Both the position numbers and the translations under genes were made by a program. Positions 14,701 through 27,300 of a DNA stretch of 64,000 nt are shown in pieces. The notes below the pieces were generated by a model. It had not been told where the DNA came from. It did no database searches and saw nothing but the letters and a program-made list of their open reading frames with translations. The DNA is from Burhinus oedicnemus (taxonomy: Eukaryota > Chordata > Aves > Charadriiformes > Burhinidae): contig VFFE01006702.1 of assembly GCA_008921705.1 (NCBI GenBank), positions 124,001 through 188,000 of the forward strand, written 5' to 3'. Each line of letters starts with the position of its first letter. The stretch's first letter is position 1.

Positions 14701-15699
14701 TCTGCTTAGTTTTTCAGCATTCCCCAAATGCTGTCAGAGGACTGCAAAACTCAGAGTTTTGTGGCAAGAAAAGAGCCTTCCCATTCCAGAGGAAAAAACC
14801 CCAAACAAACAAAAAAGAAGCACTAATACAACTATAACCCAACCTGGAAAACGAGGTGGTTTTGGGTAAGAAGGGTCATCACTGGGCTGAGTTCTGCACA
14901 GGAACTCCCGACGATACTGAACTCCCTCCCTGCCACCTACCACTAGTCAGGCTTTCTGCACTCTCGGCTTCCCATCCACTTCTTTTTCCCAAATGCCAGT
15001 TTCTTCTTTAGTCACCAACCCTCAAATATCTCTCTACATCCCAGCTCAAAAACCTTCATCCCCACCTGTGACTTTTCCTCTCCCAGCTATCTCCTCTTCT
15101 ACCTACACCTTTCTTCTCCTTTTCAACAACTAAGGCCCTTTCATGCGGTACAGAGAAAATCAGGAGGTACCACTGGGTAGGAGCACTGTCTCACATCTGC
15201 CTGACCATGATTTCCTTTTCGGACTCAGAGTGCACAGAGAGCACGTACAGATTTGGAGCTGCTACCGAGGTCTTTCTGCCTGTTGTTCTAAGAGGTTTGT
15301 CCTCATCCCAGGGACATGCAGAGGGATGACAGTCCAGCTGGTAGCCTCAATGCCTTGTGGGTGTTTCCACTTTGTCCAAACAGGAGCTTAAAGTTTGGTG
15401 AAGGTACTCAACGGTGTTCCTCATGTGTCAAACAAGATTTGAAGTAGCACATCTCCTGTATTTGCCCAGACATACTCGTATGTTTGCAAGAATCACTATA
15501 CGATCAGAAGCAGAAGGGAGATTCTGTTTGTGAGAGAGACTCATTGATATACGAGGTGAGGTGAAAGCGGACTGGTAAAACAACCACTGTTTCCATATAA
15601 TTCTTCATGTTAAAAAACTGTACCTTCTGTTTGTAGGAGCTTTTAGGTACTGACAAAACAGTACTGCTCAACACATCCATCTGCAGCCTCTACTTACCA

Positions 15700-15775
15700 T
15701 AGAATCATAGAATAGTTTGGGATGGGAGGGACCTTTAAAGATCGTCTAGTCCAACCCCCCCTCCATGAGCTCTTA
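15700..15775 (-). mobile_element. CR1 LINE 3' tail remnant
   Basis: ATAGAATCATAGAATAGTTT followed by GGGAGGGACCTTTAAAGATC and TCTAGTCCAACCCCCC is the reverse complement of a CR1 3' end, including its octamer-like tail repeat. Only about 75 bp is recognisable. Confidence 0.85.
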
Positions 15776-18065
15776 GTGCTTCTGAAAATCTGGCCCTTGT
15801 ATGTGATGTTTGGGAATGACTTCTCTCCAGTTTCATATGTGCTTGTAATACTGATTTGTCTACATAAATTCCACAATGAAATTTGCCATTGCCATGTAGC
15901 AATGGTCTAGAGCCTTTGAACTGCAACAGAAAAATCATTATTAGTAGCACAAAGGGCAGTGTGAAAAGTAGATAGGTTTCATACAGCAAATCCCGTAATC
16001 GTGTAATTTATGATACCATGCATTATCATGTAACTCCAGTCTGCCTCTTCTTCACGATCCTGCAACTGCTATACCAGAAAACACACATACAATATAGATA
16101 CTTGGTAAGCCTGTTCTCCTTTACAAGAAATGAAGTTTATGTAAACATAGAGAGTGCACATACATAACACAGAGATTCTGTTTTGAATCCATAGGCAAAT
16201 ATCAACCGCATTTTGACAAAAAGGCAGTTGTTAAATAATTACAAGATGTCTTGATATAGATAGGTGGATAGAAGAGAAATTAAAGCTAGTATCAATAGCA
16301 CAAGAGCATGATGTCTAGCTGTCTAAAAACAAACCATTATTACACACTAGAAAGTCTTTCCAGGAGCAAGAGTCGTGAATCCTCCCCCATCTAAAAAGCT
16401 GCAAAATCTATTTGAAACCCCTACTGCAATTAGCTATAGATCCATATGAAACAAGGTCCCACGAGTTCAGCGGCTCACAGAAGTATTTGGTTTTTAGGGT
16501 GGTATATCTGCATATGTTTTTGTTGAGGAGCAAGATTTTAACTAGCAGTAACTCGGCAATGGAAAAGACATATCATTGACTGGGCAGCGCTAGCCTGACA
16601 CTTGGTGGAAGCAGCAAGAAGTGTCTTTCCAGGCAGGAATGAAAAACGACACATAAGTAAGGGGTCGTACATCTTTTTGCTCTTGCACACAGACCACATT
16701 TCACGTGCGGGGATTGCTTGCCTACGGCCCTTACGCCTGTCGCCCTCCATGGCCACTCTCCTGGACGCCAGCAGCTTTGTGTGACTCTGCCCTCATCTTT
16801 TTCATTTCCTTTCAATGGGCTGGAAGACAAGTAACACGGCAGTGCAACCTTTTAAAACAGATCAGGACAGGTGAGGTGCTACTGTTAGATGGACACACAC
16901 GATTAACTGGTTTTGACTTATGGGTGAGACATGCTAACATTTTTCTCTTCTTTTTTGCCAGCTCCCACCTGGAGTGACGGGTGCCAGCAGCAGCTCCTGG
17001 ATGTTGAAATACTTTGTGTACCCGTAGCAATCTGCGTATCACAACTTGGGAACTCAGGTCAAGGCAATCGAAAGCTGGCTGGAGTGTATACTAACCAGAC
17101 GGTCCACATGCCTTCCACATCCCTCCCATTGCCTCTTCAAAGAGCTTTTCAACAGAAATGATGCCTAAGACACTCTCGGAAAGTTTGAGGCTGCATGTGG
17201 CATTTCAGGTTTATCATTTTGCATCTCCCAACAGAGAAAGGCGATCGTGGTATGGACTTACTTTCCTTAGTCAATTAGAAAATGTAAAATTCACAAGAAA
17301 TCACACCCTCTCTTCTTAGAAGGAAGCTTGTAGAAACAATAAAAACAATTTATTTAGTGCTAACGTACATTTGCTATTTAGATTCACCTACAACTTGTTT
17401 TTAAAAACAAGAAAACTGTTTTCCTTCCTTTTCCTGCTGCTGGTAGCGTTTTTTCCCCACAGCCCCAGAAGGAGGAATCCTGTTAGAAGAGTGACATCCA
17501 GCGGTCGCTCTGCACTTTATTTTTACACAGAAGTCTCATGGTTTATGCTTCTGCAGCCTGGGCTTTCTCAGCCCTTCAGTGAATTTACCAAAAAAGGCAC
17601 ATGGTTTAAGGTAATGAACAAACCGTTTTTCTGACACAAAAATGGTTATGCATACAAGACACGTATATTTAAATACAAATATGAAAGTATGCAGAACTGG
17701 GACATAAAGATGACCTTTTAAAAGATCTACTATCCAAACAGAGAAGTACATGTAAGCCATGCAAGAAAACCAGTCTGAAAAAGGGAAAGGATCACTCGCC
17801 TCTAGCTTGAACTCTGCGACATATATAGTCCACACAGATATTCACACTGTTGGACAATGCAGACTTTATCTGTGCAGTAGCCGTAGTGGATACGTTCACT
17901 CCCCACCTTTCATTACACTTCATGCACCTATGCAAAATCCACGTGATTCTTGAGGAAGATGGGAAGAAATGGCACACGAAGACCACGTATCTCAGCAAAC
18001 TCCCATGATTGGTAACTTCTCCATCTTAAGCGTTCAAATTGTGCCAAACTGGAAACGGCAACATT

Positions 18066-18131
18066 CACAGAATCGATGAAGTTAGACAGGACCTCTGGAG
18101 GTCATCTGGTCCAACCCCCCTGCACCACCAG
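18066..18131 (-). mobile_element. CR1 LINE 3' tail remnant
   Basis: CACAGAATCGATGAAG followed by GGACCTCTGGAGGTCATCTG and GTCCAACCCCCCTGC. Short, minus orientation. Confidence 0.85.
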
Positions 18132-20432
18132 TCCCCTCTGTCATTTTCGAGCCTGGGGAAATGACTGTGCAACTGCGCTTTTTTTTGTTTTTCAGCAGAC
18201 TGTGCTGTGGGACATGGACGTACACTGGTACCAAAAGTGTTGATGGGCGTAGGGCTTGGACACCCCAGATGAAGAGTTCCATGGCTCCCTCAGTTTAACA
18301 TTCATTTGCTGCCTCTGACAGAAGTTACTTCTGAGTTCAGCTCCCTCTTCTTACTGCTGCGAGGTCAAAAGATGTAGACAGATAGAACATTTTTCCATAA
18401 TGCTATTTCATCAAGATAGTACAAGCAGGATAATAGTCCTTACAGTGGATAAGATCCTTACAGAAGGCACTGAGCAAAATGTGACCTAAGAAGATGACAA
18501 GTATACCATGGTCGCAGACGGAATACAAACTCATGGTCCATTTGAAGTATGAGCAATTCGGCTGGCCAATTAAAAACAACCTTGAAGTCAAACCAGGATT
18601 AAAGAGCACCCTTGAAAGAATTATGTCTACGCAACACATCACCTTACGAAGCAGTCAAGAAAGAAGAGAAGTAGCACTGGGCATGTTCCTTCTTGGAGCA
18701 GAGTCCAGTGCATGACTGAGAACAAAACATGAACCCACTTTCTATAAACAGTGCGAGAACAGTTTTCAGTGTCTTAAGTATGAATGTTATGTGACGATGG
18801 TCCCTCGGAGACTGCAACAGGGATCACAAAAACCAGGAATCTACAGTTCTGTCAGTGTTAAAGATAGTAATTTAGTATAGGAATGATGGCATCCATTTAT
18901 AGAATAAAGGTTAAAAACCTAGTGCCATATAAATTTAACAAAGTAGTGTGCAAGTAACAGAATAAACAGAAAAGAGAAGCAGGAAATCATAGTGACAAGA
19001 AACAACTAGAACTAAAGGGAAAAAAAATCCTGTTAGGGAAGACGAAAAATCAGGTGGAGCATTCTGATTGAGATTATGGTGTGAAAACAGTCTCCAAATG
19101 GCAGCAGTGAAAGCCACATTAACTTTACAGCTCCAATTAGATTGTAAGGGAGAGTGAAAATAAGCTGAGCAACCATTTAAACAAACATGTATGTCACCTG
19201 AACAGTTATGGTATGAAATAAAGATGAATACCCTGGCAATTAATTGCACCTGAAGACCACAGAGACCAGGTATGCCAGCAACACTAAAATAACATACCCA
19301 ACCTACTAGTTTTCAACAGAAAGAGTAGTTTACATTGAAATACGCTGTGTAAAACAAACAAAAAGATGATTTAAACATACCTATAAGGATAGCTTTGCAA
19401 TTAATATTTAGAAGTGTAAGTTTGAATTCAAAGGATCCTTTGCAGTGCATGTAACAAAACACTGCAGTGCTGTACCAAGTGGGTCACTGTCCCACAGAAA
19501 GATGAAATACCAATATTCTTAGAGCTCACACTGGACAAAACGTAAAATAGCAAGTCCAGCAATCCATGTTAGTTACAAGTTTCTGCTTCAGCTATCAATT
19601 CAGATATCTCTACAAATTTTTAAATTTTTTTTCTCTATAAACTTTTTTAGATGTGGCTTTGCTTGGTAATTAAGTCTTTATATTCCTCACTAGAACAAAA
19701 CTGAGGTTTCGCTAAGTTTAATGAAGCTCCACCCTCATCTCAGTGGCTAAAAGCAAAGATACACTTAAGTTTCCTACAACTCTTTGCTTATTAATTTCTG
19801 TTGAAATTTAATTGTAGGCAACATATTCATTTGCCTGAAACACTGACATAGGCACTTGTTAGTATTTCCTCCCTATGAAATTTTTATGAATCACCTGAAA
19901 CATTTGTATTTCTGCTTTTCTAAAGTATTAGTCCACTTTCTTAGAAACTGACAGAAGACAAATACTAAGAAAATGACACACTTAAAACCAACCACATCCA
20001 GGGAAGAATAAAAGTCAAAGACCTTTAATATGAATTGCAGTTTTCCCCTCCTGTGCGTTGTGGAACTTCAAATGATAGAAGTATAGCTTAAATCATGAGA
20101 GAAAATTCTGTTTAAAAGTTTTACATGCTATCATCAGCTAAAATGACTATTCACATTTTATGAATTACTTTACTTTTAAAAATCACGTCTATATTGTTAA
20201 ACAAAATGAAGTGGACAAACTCAGAATAGTGCGGCTGAGCACTCTGCTTCTGGAGGCTAAGTCTGCACGCCATAGAAAATCCAGTGTAGTGACTTCCAAA
20301 TATTTTGGTTTCGTTGTGTTCAATTTGCAGGTCTTAGTTCTGTTATTAACTGCTAAATGCTTAGTGCAAGTATTAAATGCTAAAAAGAAATCAGCTTTTA
20401 GAAATTTAACGTACACTTGATTTATATTACAT
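18132..20432. other. Intergenic/possible distal 3' flank of CHAF1B
   Basis: AT-rich, no repeat family or gene recognised. Confidence 0.5.
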
Positions 20433-20438
20433 TTTATT
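20433..20438 (-). terminator. Candidate distal CHAF1B polyadenylation signal
   Basis: AATAAA on the minus strand about 0.8 kb past the CHAF1B stop, in AT-rich sequence. It would give a 3' UTR of ordinary length. The assignment is inference from motif and position only. Confidence 0.35.
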
Positions 20439-21244
20439 GGCTAAGGGAGTTAACATTTAAAAAAAAAAAAAGAAGGTGGAAACTTTAATGTATACACTCA
20501 AATCCTGCTGCCTCAGGAAAATCTCATGTCTGCGTTATTTTTTAACTACAGAAACTAAACAATTAAGAACTTTCTTCCACTGTTTAATGCTTATAACAGG
20601 TCTTTAGAGGGTTTCTTCCTTTTGCTTTGTTGCTTCTTGCAGTTACAAGTTCTGATTTATGTTTCAATCATATCAGCAATATTGTATGCTGCTGCATTCA
20701 GAGCATGTGAACATCAGCTTCCATTCCACATGTACTGGAGAGCTTGAATTATTTTGCACATTGCTAAACATAAGCCAAGATGCTTGAATGAAACTGGGTT
20801 TTTTTTGGTCTTAAACCACATCAAATCGTTACGAATGCCTTTAAGTCCTTAGCAATTCTATTCTTTTGTCAGACAGGTTACTGGAAGACATAATACTTCA
20901 TAAACATCAACTTAGGGACTTTGATGGAGACTCTTAGGTTACTGTATGACTTTTCAATACCCAGATGTCTCAATTTCCTTAAGCTGTGGCATTTTTTGAA
21001 GAATGCTGTCTTCGAGAAGTAGAAAAACACTTAGAACTTGCTTCCCAACTATTTCCTCTTCTGCAAAGCTACATTCCTGAAACCTGTGTCTTCTACTGCC
21101 AGTTTCTTTCTTCACAGCACTATGTCAAATATGCATATAGTACTCTAATCAGGAATTGAGGATTTAACATTTGCAAAAAGAAATGCACTCTCAGATATGG
21201 CTGCATGGCCTTCAGACTGTGAACAGTATACTAAAAGCTTAGCC

Positions 21245-21250
21245 TTTATT
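21245..21250 (-). terminator. AATAAA polyadenylation hexamer overlapping the CHAF1B stop codon
   Basis: The minus strand reads AAC AAA TAA AGG, so the stop codon is part of a canonical AATAAA. If used, the 3' UTR would be only tens of bases. Other downstream candidates on the minus strand are ATTAAA at 20583-20588 and AATAAA at 20433-20438. Which one is used cannot be told from sequence. Confidence 0.4.
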
Positions 21251-21367
21251 TGTTTGAATCGCAGCTGATTTGATCTTCAGAAGATGTAGAAAGAGACATT
21301 TCCTCAGTTCTAGGACGTTTCGATGCCGGGGCATTTTGAAGACTGTCATCAGATGGCAATGGCCTCT
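21246..21367 (-). CDS. CHAF1B: CHAF1B coding exon 13 (terminal)
   Basis: Encodes [20 protein letters not shown] and [13 protein letters not shown] to the stop TAA at 21246-21248, residues 533-572. The acceptor is TGTTTCAG. ASKRPR matches the LKRPRLDE motif of human p60. The stop codon lies inside an AATAAA hexamer. Confidence 0.93.
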
Positions 21368-24300
21368 CTGAAACAGACAGAAAAATCATTTAAGCTACAT
21401 AAATCCAGGTTAAGAAAGTAAACTGGTTTGCTGAATTCACAAACAATTCAGTACTCAAAAAAAACCCCAACCCTGGTTTGATAGTCCAGCATCTGAAACG
21501 ACAATGGGCTAAAGTACAAGGGTCTTTAAAACCCACCTGTAGGACCTGGAGAACATTACATCCAAGTGAATTTACTCTTCTTTGTTTCGGTGTCAGCTAG
21601 TGTGCCCATTACTATAAAAACTGTATTGACATACTGTCACATAAGCAGCTGCCTAAGAGCAACTGCAGTGAGAACACATTTCATGTTGTCAAAAGCACCT
21701 TTCAAACACACCAAGAAAACGAAGAAGTTTTAGAATCTGCAACTAGGTTTAGGTTTGTGCTTGATTGTGCTGTGTTTTAAGCTTATAGCTTATAACAGAA
21801 GTCTATAATGGAAAGAACTGACTGGCAAAAGACTTTGCTGGATATTAATAGCCACAAAAGCTTACCATGTTCCTGTTCTGAGGAAGGAGGTAGAGGAACT
21901 GTATCTGTATATGCAGAGGTTGGCGTATCTGGCTTCAGTGGAATCAAATTCACTCTCCTTTAAAAGAGCAAACAGTACCATTGCTTTAAAGCCATCATTT
22001 CTACAAATGCTTTATTTAAAGATCTACTTCAGATAGAGTCAGTTAAATTTAAAGGTAGTTTAGGCATATTTTACTATGCATCTTTTCTTCTTGTTATATG
22101 AATAGAACATTTTTTAGAACTACTTTAAATACCACTAGTGATCTTTTTCACTAGGAAGTACTTTTGCATATGTTATACGTGGCACAATGCTTGATAGTCA
22201 CCTTCAAAGCACAGTATCTTGGTGAAATATTTTAAAATTAAGACTGGCTGTGTTTACTATTCCCAAGTCCTGCCCATGTTAACACTTTAGATTCATAAAA
22301 CTCTAGGGAATTCTTTTGCTCACTGAGGTCCATTAACAATACTGTAAATCTATTTTTTCTGCTAAATCTCTTCTGCATGGCACTTAAAAATTAAACACAA
22401 AAGCAGCAGAGCATTGAACCATAAAAAAAAGTCTTATAAGTAGCACCATGCATGCTACTACAAGATGACACTCATGGCATCATCAGAGGATATGACTAAA
22501 TATAGTTTCTCCCTCTCTCAAAAATAAAAAGATTAATTAGCCCCATCAGTCACTCCACCCTCCGGGCAAGAGTCACTTTCAACCACCTACAACCCTTTGA
22601 CTTGTTAGTTCCAGTACAGATGAACATTGGTGTATAAAAAGCCATCATCTCCAAGATTTTTCTTTGCAGTTGTTGATGAAATCCACTATCCTGCTTTCTC
22701 ATTCACTACTTCCTCCCTAGCCACCTACTAATTAAAACATTCCTATAAGAAGTTATAATAATCTCCTTTAATTCTAAAACAGCTTTGTTTTGCTGACAAG
22801 GTCTAGATCTCTAATTGCATGGCTGTCTCCTTACTGTTACACACCAGCTCAGGATCTTATATTGCAGGCTGTTTCACAGTCAATACATGGATTACAAACA
22901 CTTTTTAAAAACCTCCATCTCCACCTTAGGAAATAACCTCAATCAATGCATTAAGTCCTACACCCACAACTGTTCACACTACGGGCCTGCAGACAGACTT
23001 GTACTCTTCTTAAAATATTTCTTGTCAGAAGGATCTTTAAATAGTTCTTGTCAGCTGAAGGCTTCAGGTACCATCTTTGTACAGAACATGGGACCTGAGG
23101 ACAGACACCTGTTGCTGCCATATGGACAAGGCGTAATGGTCAGGTTAACTTTGCTACTGCCTCACATTTCAGGCAGAAATACAAAAGCTGTACATTTAGG
23201 ATTCAGGAGACATTTTGACCTTTCAGTTGCAGTACAACTGGAACAAAAAGTTCCATGTCAAGACAGCTACCACCAAGACACAGGGCTGGGAATTTATGTC
23301 TAAACGTCAACTCTTTAAATGTAGCATAAGCACAGCTTGTCTTGGCCTTCATATTTATGACTGGAAACGGCAATATAAATCTCACCTTGGCGTCTTGCTC
23401 CATGCTTGTAAAGTGTTGAGAGTAATCCTCCTGGGCTGGTTTACTTTAGTGCTCTGGCTGGCCGGCTGGCTGATTTTCCTCTCGTCTGAGGATGAGACTG
23501 GAACATTTTTTATGCCAACAGGTGTGGAAGGCAAGTCTTTACCGGCAGCTGTGGGTGTTCTAGGTTGCAGGGTTGGAGTGCTGGGATCAGAGACCCTGCT
23601 TGGAGGAGTCCCCTCTGTCAGCCTAGAGCCTGGGGAAATTACTTTGTGCGACTGGTTCTTTTTCACTTTCTTCTCTGTTGCACTGGAAGTCCTGACATTT
23701 ATCTGTGGCTTCTCCTTCAGTGGTATTCCCAGTTCATCCTTCTCAAAGGTAACAAATGAGCAGTATCCATCCGTGGAAGAAATAGCAAGAAAGGCTCCAT
23801 CGCTGGACCTATTTGTGATTTTTTTTTTTTTCCCATTAAGAATAAAGGTCAGAACTTTTCTTCAACCCTCACCCTTCCATCTATAACACATGCTGTACCA
23901 GTCTTTTCCTCCTCCCTTCCCCAAGTACATGCATACATTTAAATAAAACTGCAGTCAAGTGAAAGACATCCATTTCAAATGAACAAAAAGATCTTAAATT
24001 CTGGCCTTTGCAGCTGATTTAATCTCTCTGGTGTCATCTGTGATTGCCTGTAAAATGCTGCTGCCAGCACCTGCATGCATTTGAGCTACCATAAAGTATG
24101 GTCCAATTGTAAGTATACAAAGCTTCAGCCACAGTTTCTGAAATACTGCTGAACTCTCCTCATTCAGATCTGCAGAGCAGTTCAAGCTCTTTGGCTGCGC
24201 TCCTTATGCTAAACAGAGGCAATGCTCAGAATCACCGTGGTGCTCACCTGAATGGCCCCTCCATGCTCATTTCACCAAGTAATGTCTATCACTGATTAAA

Positions 24301-27300
24301 ACCACTTGATTTTCTACTCTATTCCACTCCCCTCCTCCTGGCACACAATGGTTTTCACAGTGTCTGAGCATCAATTATAACTTCTGAAAAAAAGGCCTCC
24401 ACGTGGTCCTCAGCTTAGGTATACTGGCTAGAAAGGTATGAGAGAAGCAGCCTTGTCCAGCAGAGGGGTGTATCCTGATTGGACTTAGGTCCAATTTGCA
24501 GCTCCAGTTCCGACTTCCCACATCAAGTCAAATAAATTACTTAGTCCCATGCATGAAGAACCACCAAGCAGAACTGTGCAGATAAAGCAGAATTTGGCCA
24601 GGATACAGACACCTGAATTCAGAGAGATGACTTCCAAAACCTCCAAATAACTTCACTATTAATGTTACACTGCCTAACAATGAGTACTTTTCATGGGCAC
24701 CCAGTATGCTAGCTTTCATAAAAAGTCCATCTGCTTGTCCCTAGGGTGCTTGCACCTTGTTTCCCAATCAATAAAAGAACCATAATTCTCCAGTTTACAG
24801 GGCAAAAAAGAGGTGGCTTGCTGTTCAGACACTGTGATGACAGTGATCAGATTTGTCATAAACAAAACATAACAATAAAGCAAGACACAAGACGTGTAGA
24901 ACTTCAACATATAAAAAGGACATTTCCATCAAAACAAATCTTAACAAGGTAACAATTACCTACCATGAAACGTCACTCAGGGTGTGATAATGTATGTTAG
25001 AAACATAACCAAAGGGGAACGACTGCTCAGTATCATAAAAAAGCACAGAATCTTCTGAAGCAACAGCAAACACCAATCGATAGGGCAGATTAAATAGAGC
25101 AGGAGGTGATTTCTGACTGATTTCATCTAGAATGCAAAGAAATTAACACATTGAGAATTCCCTCTTGTATTTATTGCAAGGTAGTAACTACACTAGCTTA
25201 GTCATGAATCTAAATAAAGATTTCATTATTAATCAGTATCAAGATAATGGCTGAGAAGACAGCACTTCTATAAAATGCAAAGTTTAATGTCAAGCACTAA
25301 CATTTCTGTTGCCTGAAGTTTGCCCTCTATTGTCTCAAGACAGAGAAATTGGCAAAAGTTTTGTCTATCTGGATTGCTATTATTTTGTTTTGTAAAGTTT
25401 GTCATATATTTTTCCAGCTGAAATTTTTCAGCACAGGTATATGCACTTAAGTATAAAAGTCCAAACAAACGCACCTTAGGATATAGTGTAAGTCAAGCTC
25501 ATGACAAATTTACACCACCACATTATATTCTGTATGACTCATTCAAAACAACGGATTTAGCTCTATTTGTGTTATCTTGGGTTCAACTCCTAGCTAGTCT
25601 TACCATTGCAACATTAGTTCTTTGTAAGGGCAGGTTATTCCAACTTCTTTCCACTGGAAGTTCAGTGCTAGCTAGCTGCTTTCAGAAATCCCTAGTACAC
25701 AGAGCTCCTGTTCAGCTCTACAATGATTACGGAAGCTATACACTGAAACAGTCAGGCCATTAACGTAATGCAAGGTGCTCACATCTATAGATTTCTAGAC
25801 GACCACAGTTTCACTTTTCTGGGTGTATGTTACAGAAACTAAACACTCCATTTAGAGGAGCTACAGAGACCAACAGCACACACTCATCTCCTTACTTTGC
25901 CACGCACTAAAGATTATGATGAATATACAGAGCACAACAATATCTCTAAATCCTGTAAGGAATACTACACATTGATCCTCTAAAGAAAGGAGCAAAGCTG
26001 TGCCTTTTCACCAGAGTAAGACCAGTCTTGTTAAAAATAAACACTCCTGGACCCACTGGGCTCACAATACGGCTGGATTTCAATCTCCAGCTAGGTTCTC
26101 ATGCAACTTCATACAATCCTTTCCCCACCTCAGAACTCCTGTTCTGGCCAGTAATACCAGCACTGCTTCAGGTTTGGCTTCCTTGAATAAACAACAATGG
26201 TTGCTGCAAACTCCACCAATTCTCTGGTGCTTCTGTGATGTGGGTAGTTGAGACTAACAGAAAGTATTTCACTGGGTCACTCCTTTAGTGCTAAGCCAAG
26301 TTATATACTTTTACTCACATAAAATGGTTAAAAGTTAAAGAAAAATATTAAACAGTGTTTCTGTAGCCTAAGAGGCCAAGCAAGAACATTTATCTACTAT
26401 ATCAAAAGCTACTCTCAAGGTACTTAAGGTGAATTCAGGGTCTTAGAATCAGGAAACAGCTTCTAAGATGTGGTACAAACCTATCTTAATGGAATGTTAA
26501 AAGGCTAGAGCATAAAATAGTAAACAGCCAGACTGGCCTTTTCCCGTATTTGCTGTAAAATCATACTCCCTGAAGGATTTACAGTACCTTTATTAAATGC
26601 TCGTCTCAACTCAAAGTAGACTGGGCAGCAGCGAACAGCAAGAGTTGCCTTTCCAGGACATGGCAGGTGACCCACAGGCCTTTTAAAAATAATCAGTATT
26701 TTGGAAAACAGCATTTAATTTTTTAATTTTTTTTTAAATTAAAAGATATTTTGATCTTATTAAACTCTACCTTTTAAGATTGTTTCTGGAAAAAACATAC
26801 GTGGTGTTTGTTACATTTTCTCCTGATTCAACACAGCCAGCTGCAAAAATAAAGGTTAAAACATTACTCATCAACTCAAAAAGGTACTGAGTACACACTT
26901 TATGTCCATAAACATTCTACTTCTCAGGAATTAGGCTTGTCAGCTGGGCAAGAGCTGTGCAACCTGAACACAACTTAAAAAGGCATCCCAAATATTTATT
27001 TAGTGCTGTTTTTGTTTCCCTTATATACTTCCCCCTCAAAGCTTCTTTTTGATGTCGCCAGACATCTATAAAAGCAGTGCTTATACAGGCAAACTGATCC
27101 CCTCCTTGCAATGTTTTTTTTTTTTACTATGACTGCAGAATGTTCTTAAGAAAGGAGACAAACAAAGAGAGACCAGTCAAAAGAAACCACTCATTATTCT
27201 TCATTTCAACAGAGCTGTATTGTTGCAATTTACTTTTTTCAGTTCAGAAAAATGCCGTAACTGTAATTTTTATCAGAGGAGAAAGTTGCTAAAGGAAGAA

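Noticed and set aside
1..20400. CLDN14 coding exon expected next in conserved gene order
   Set aside because: No claudin sequence (such as a W-GLW-C-C signature) appears in any frame, so the coding exon must lie beyond the left edge.
22815..23303. 162-codon plus-strand ORF next to CHAF1B exon 11
   Set aside because: Antisense to an intron with ordinary AT-rich composition, no domain, and no sign of its own splice or promoter signals.
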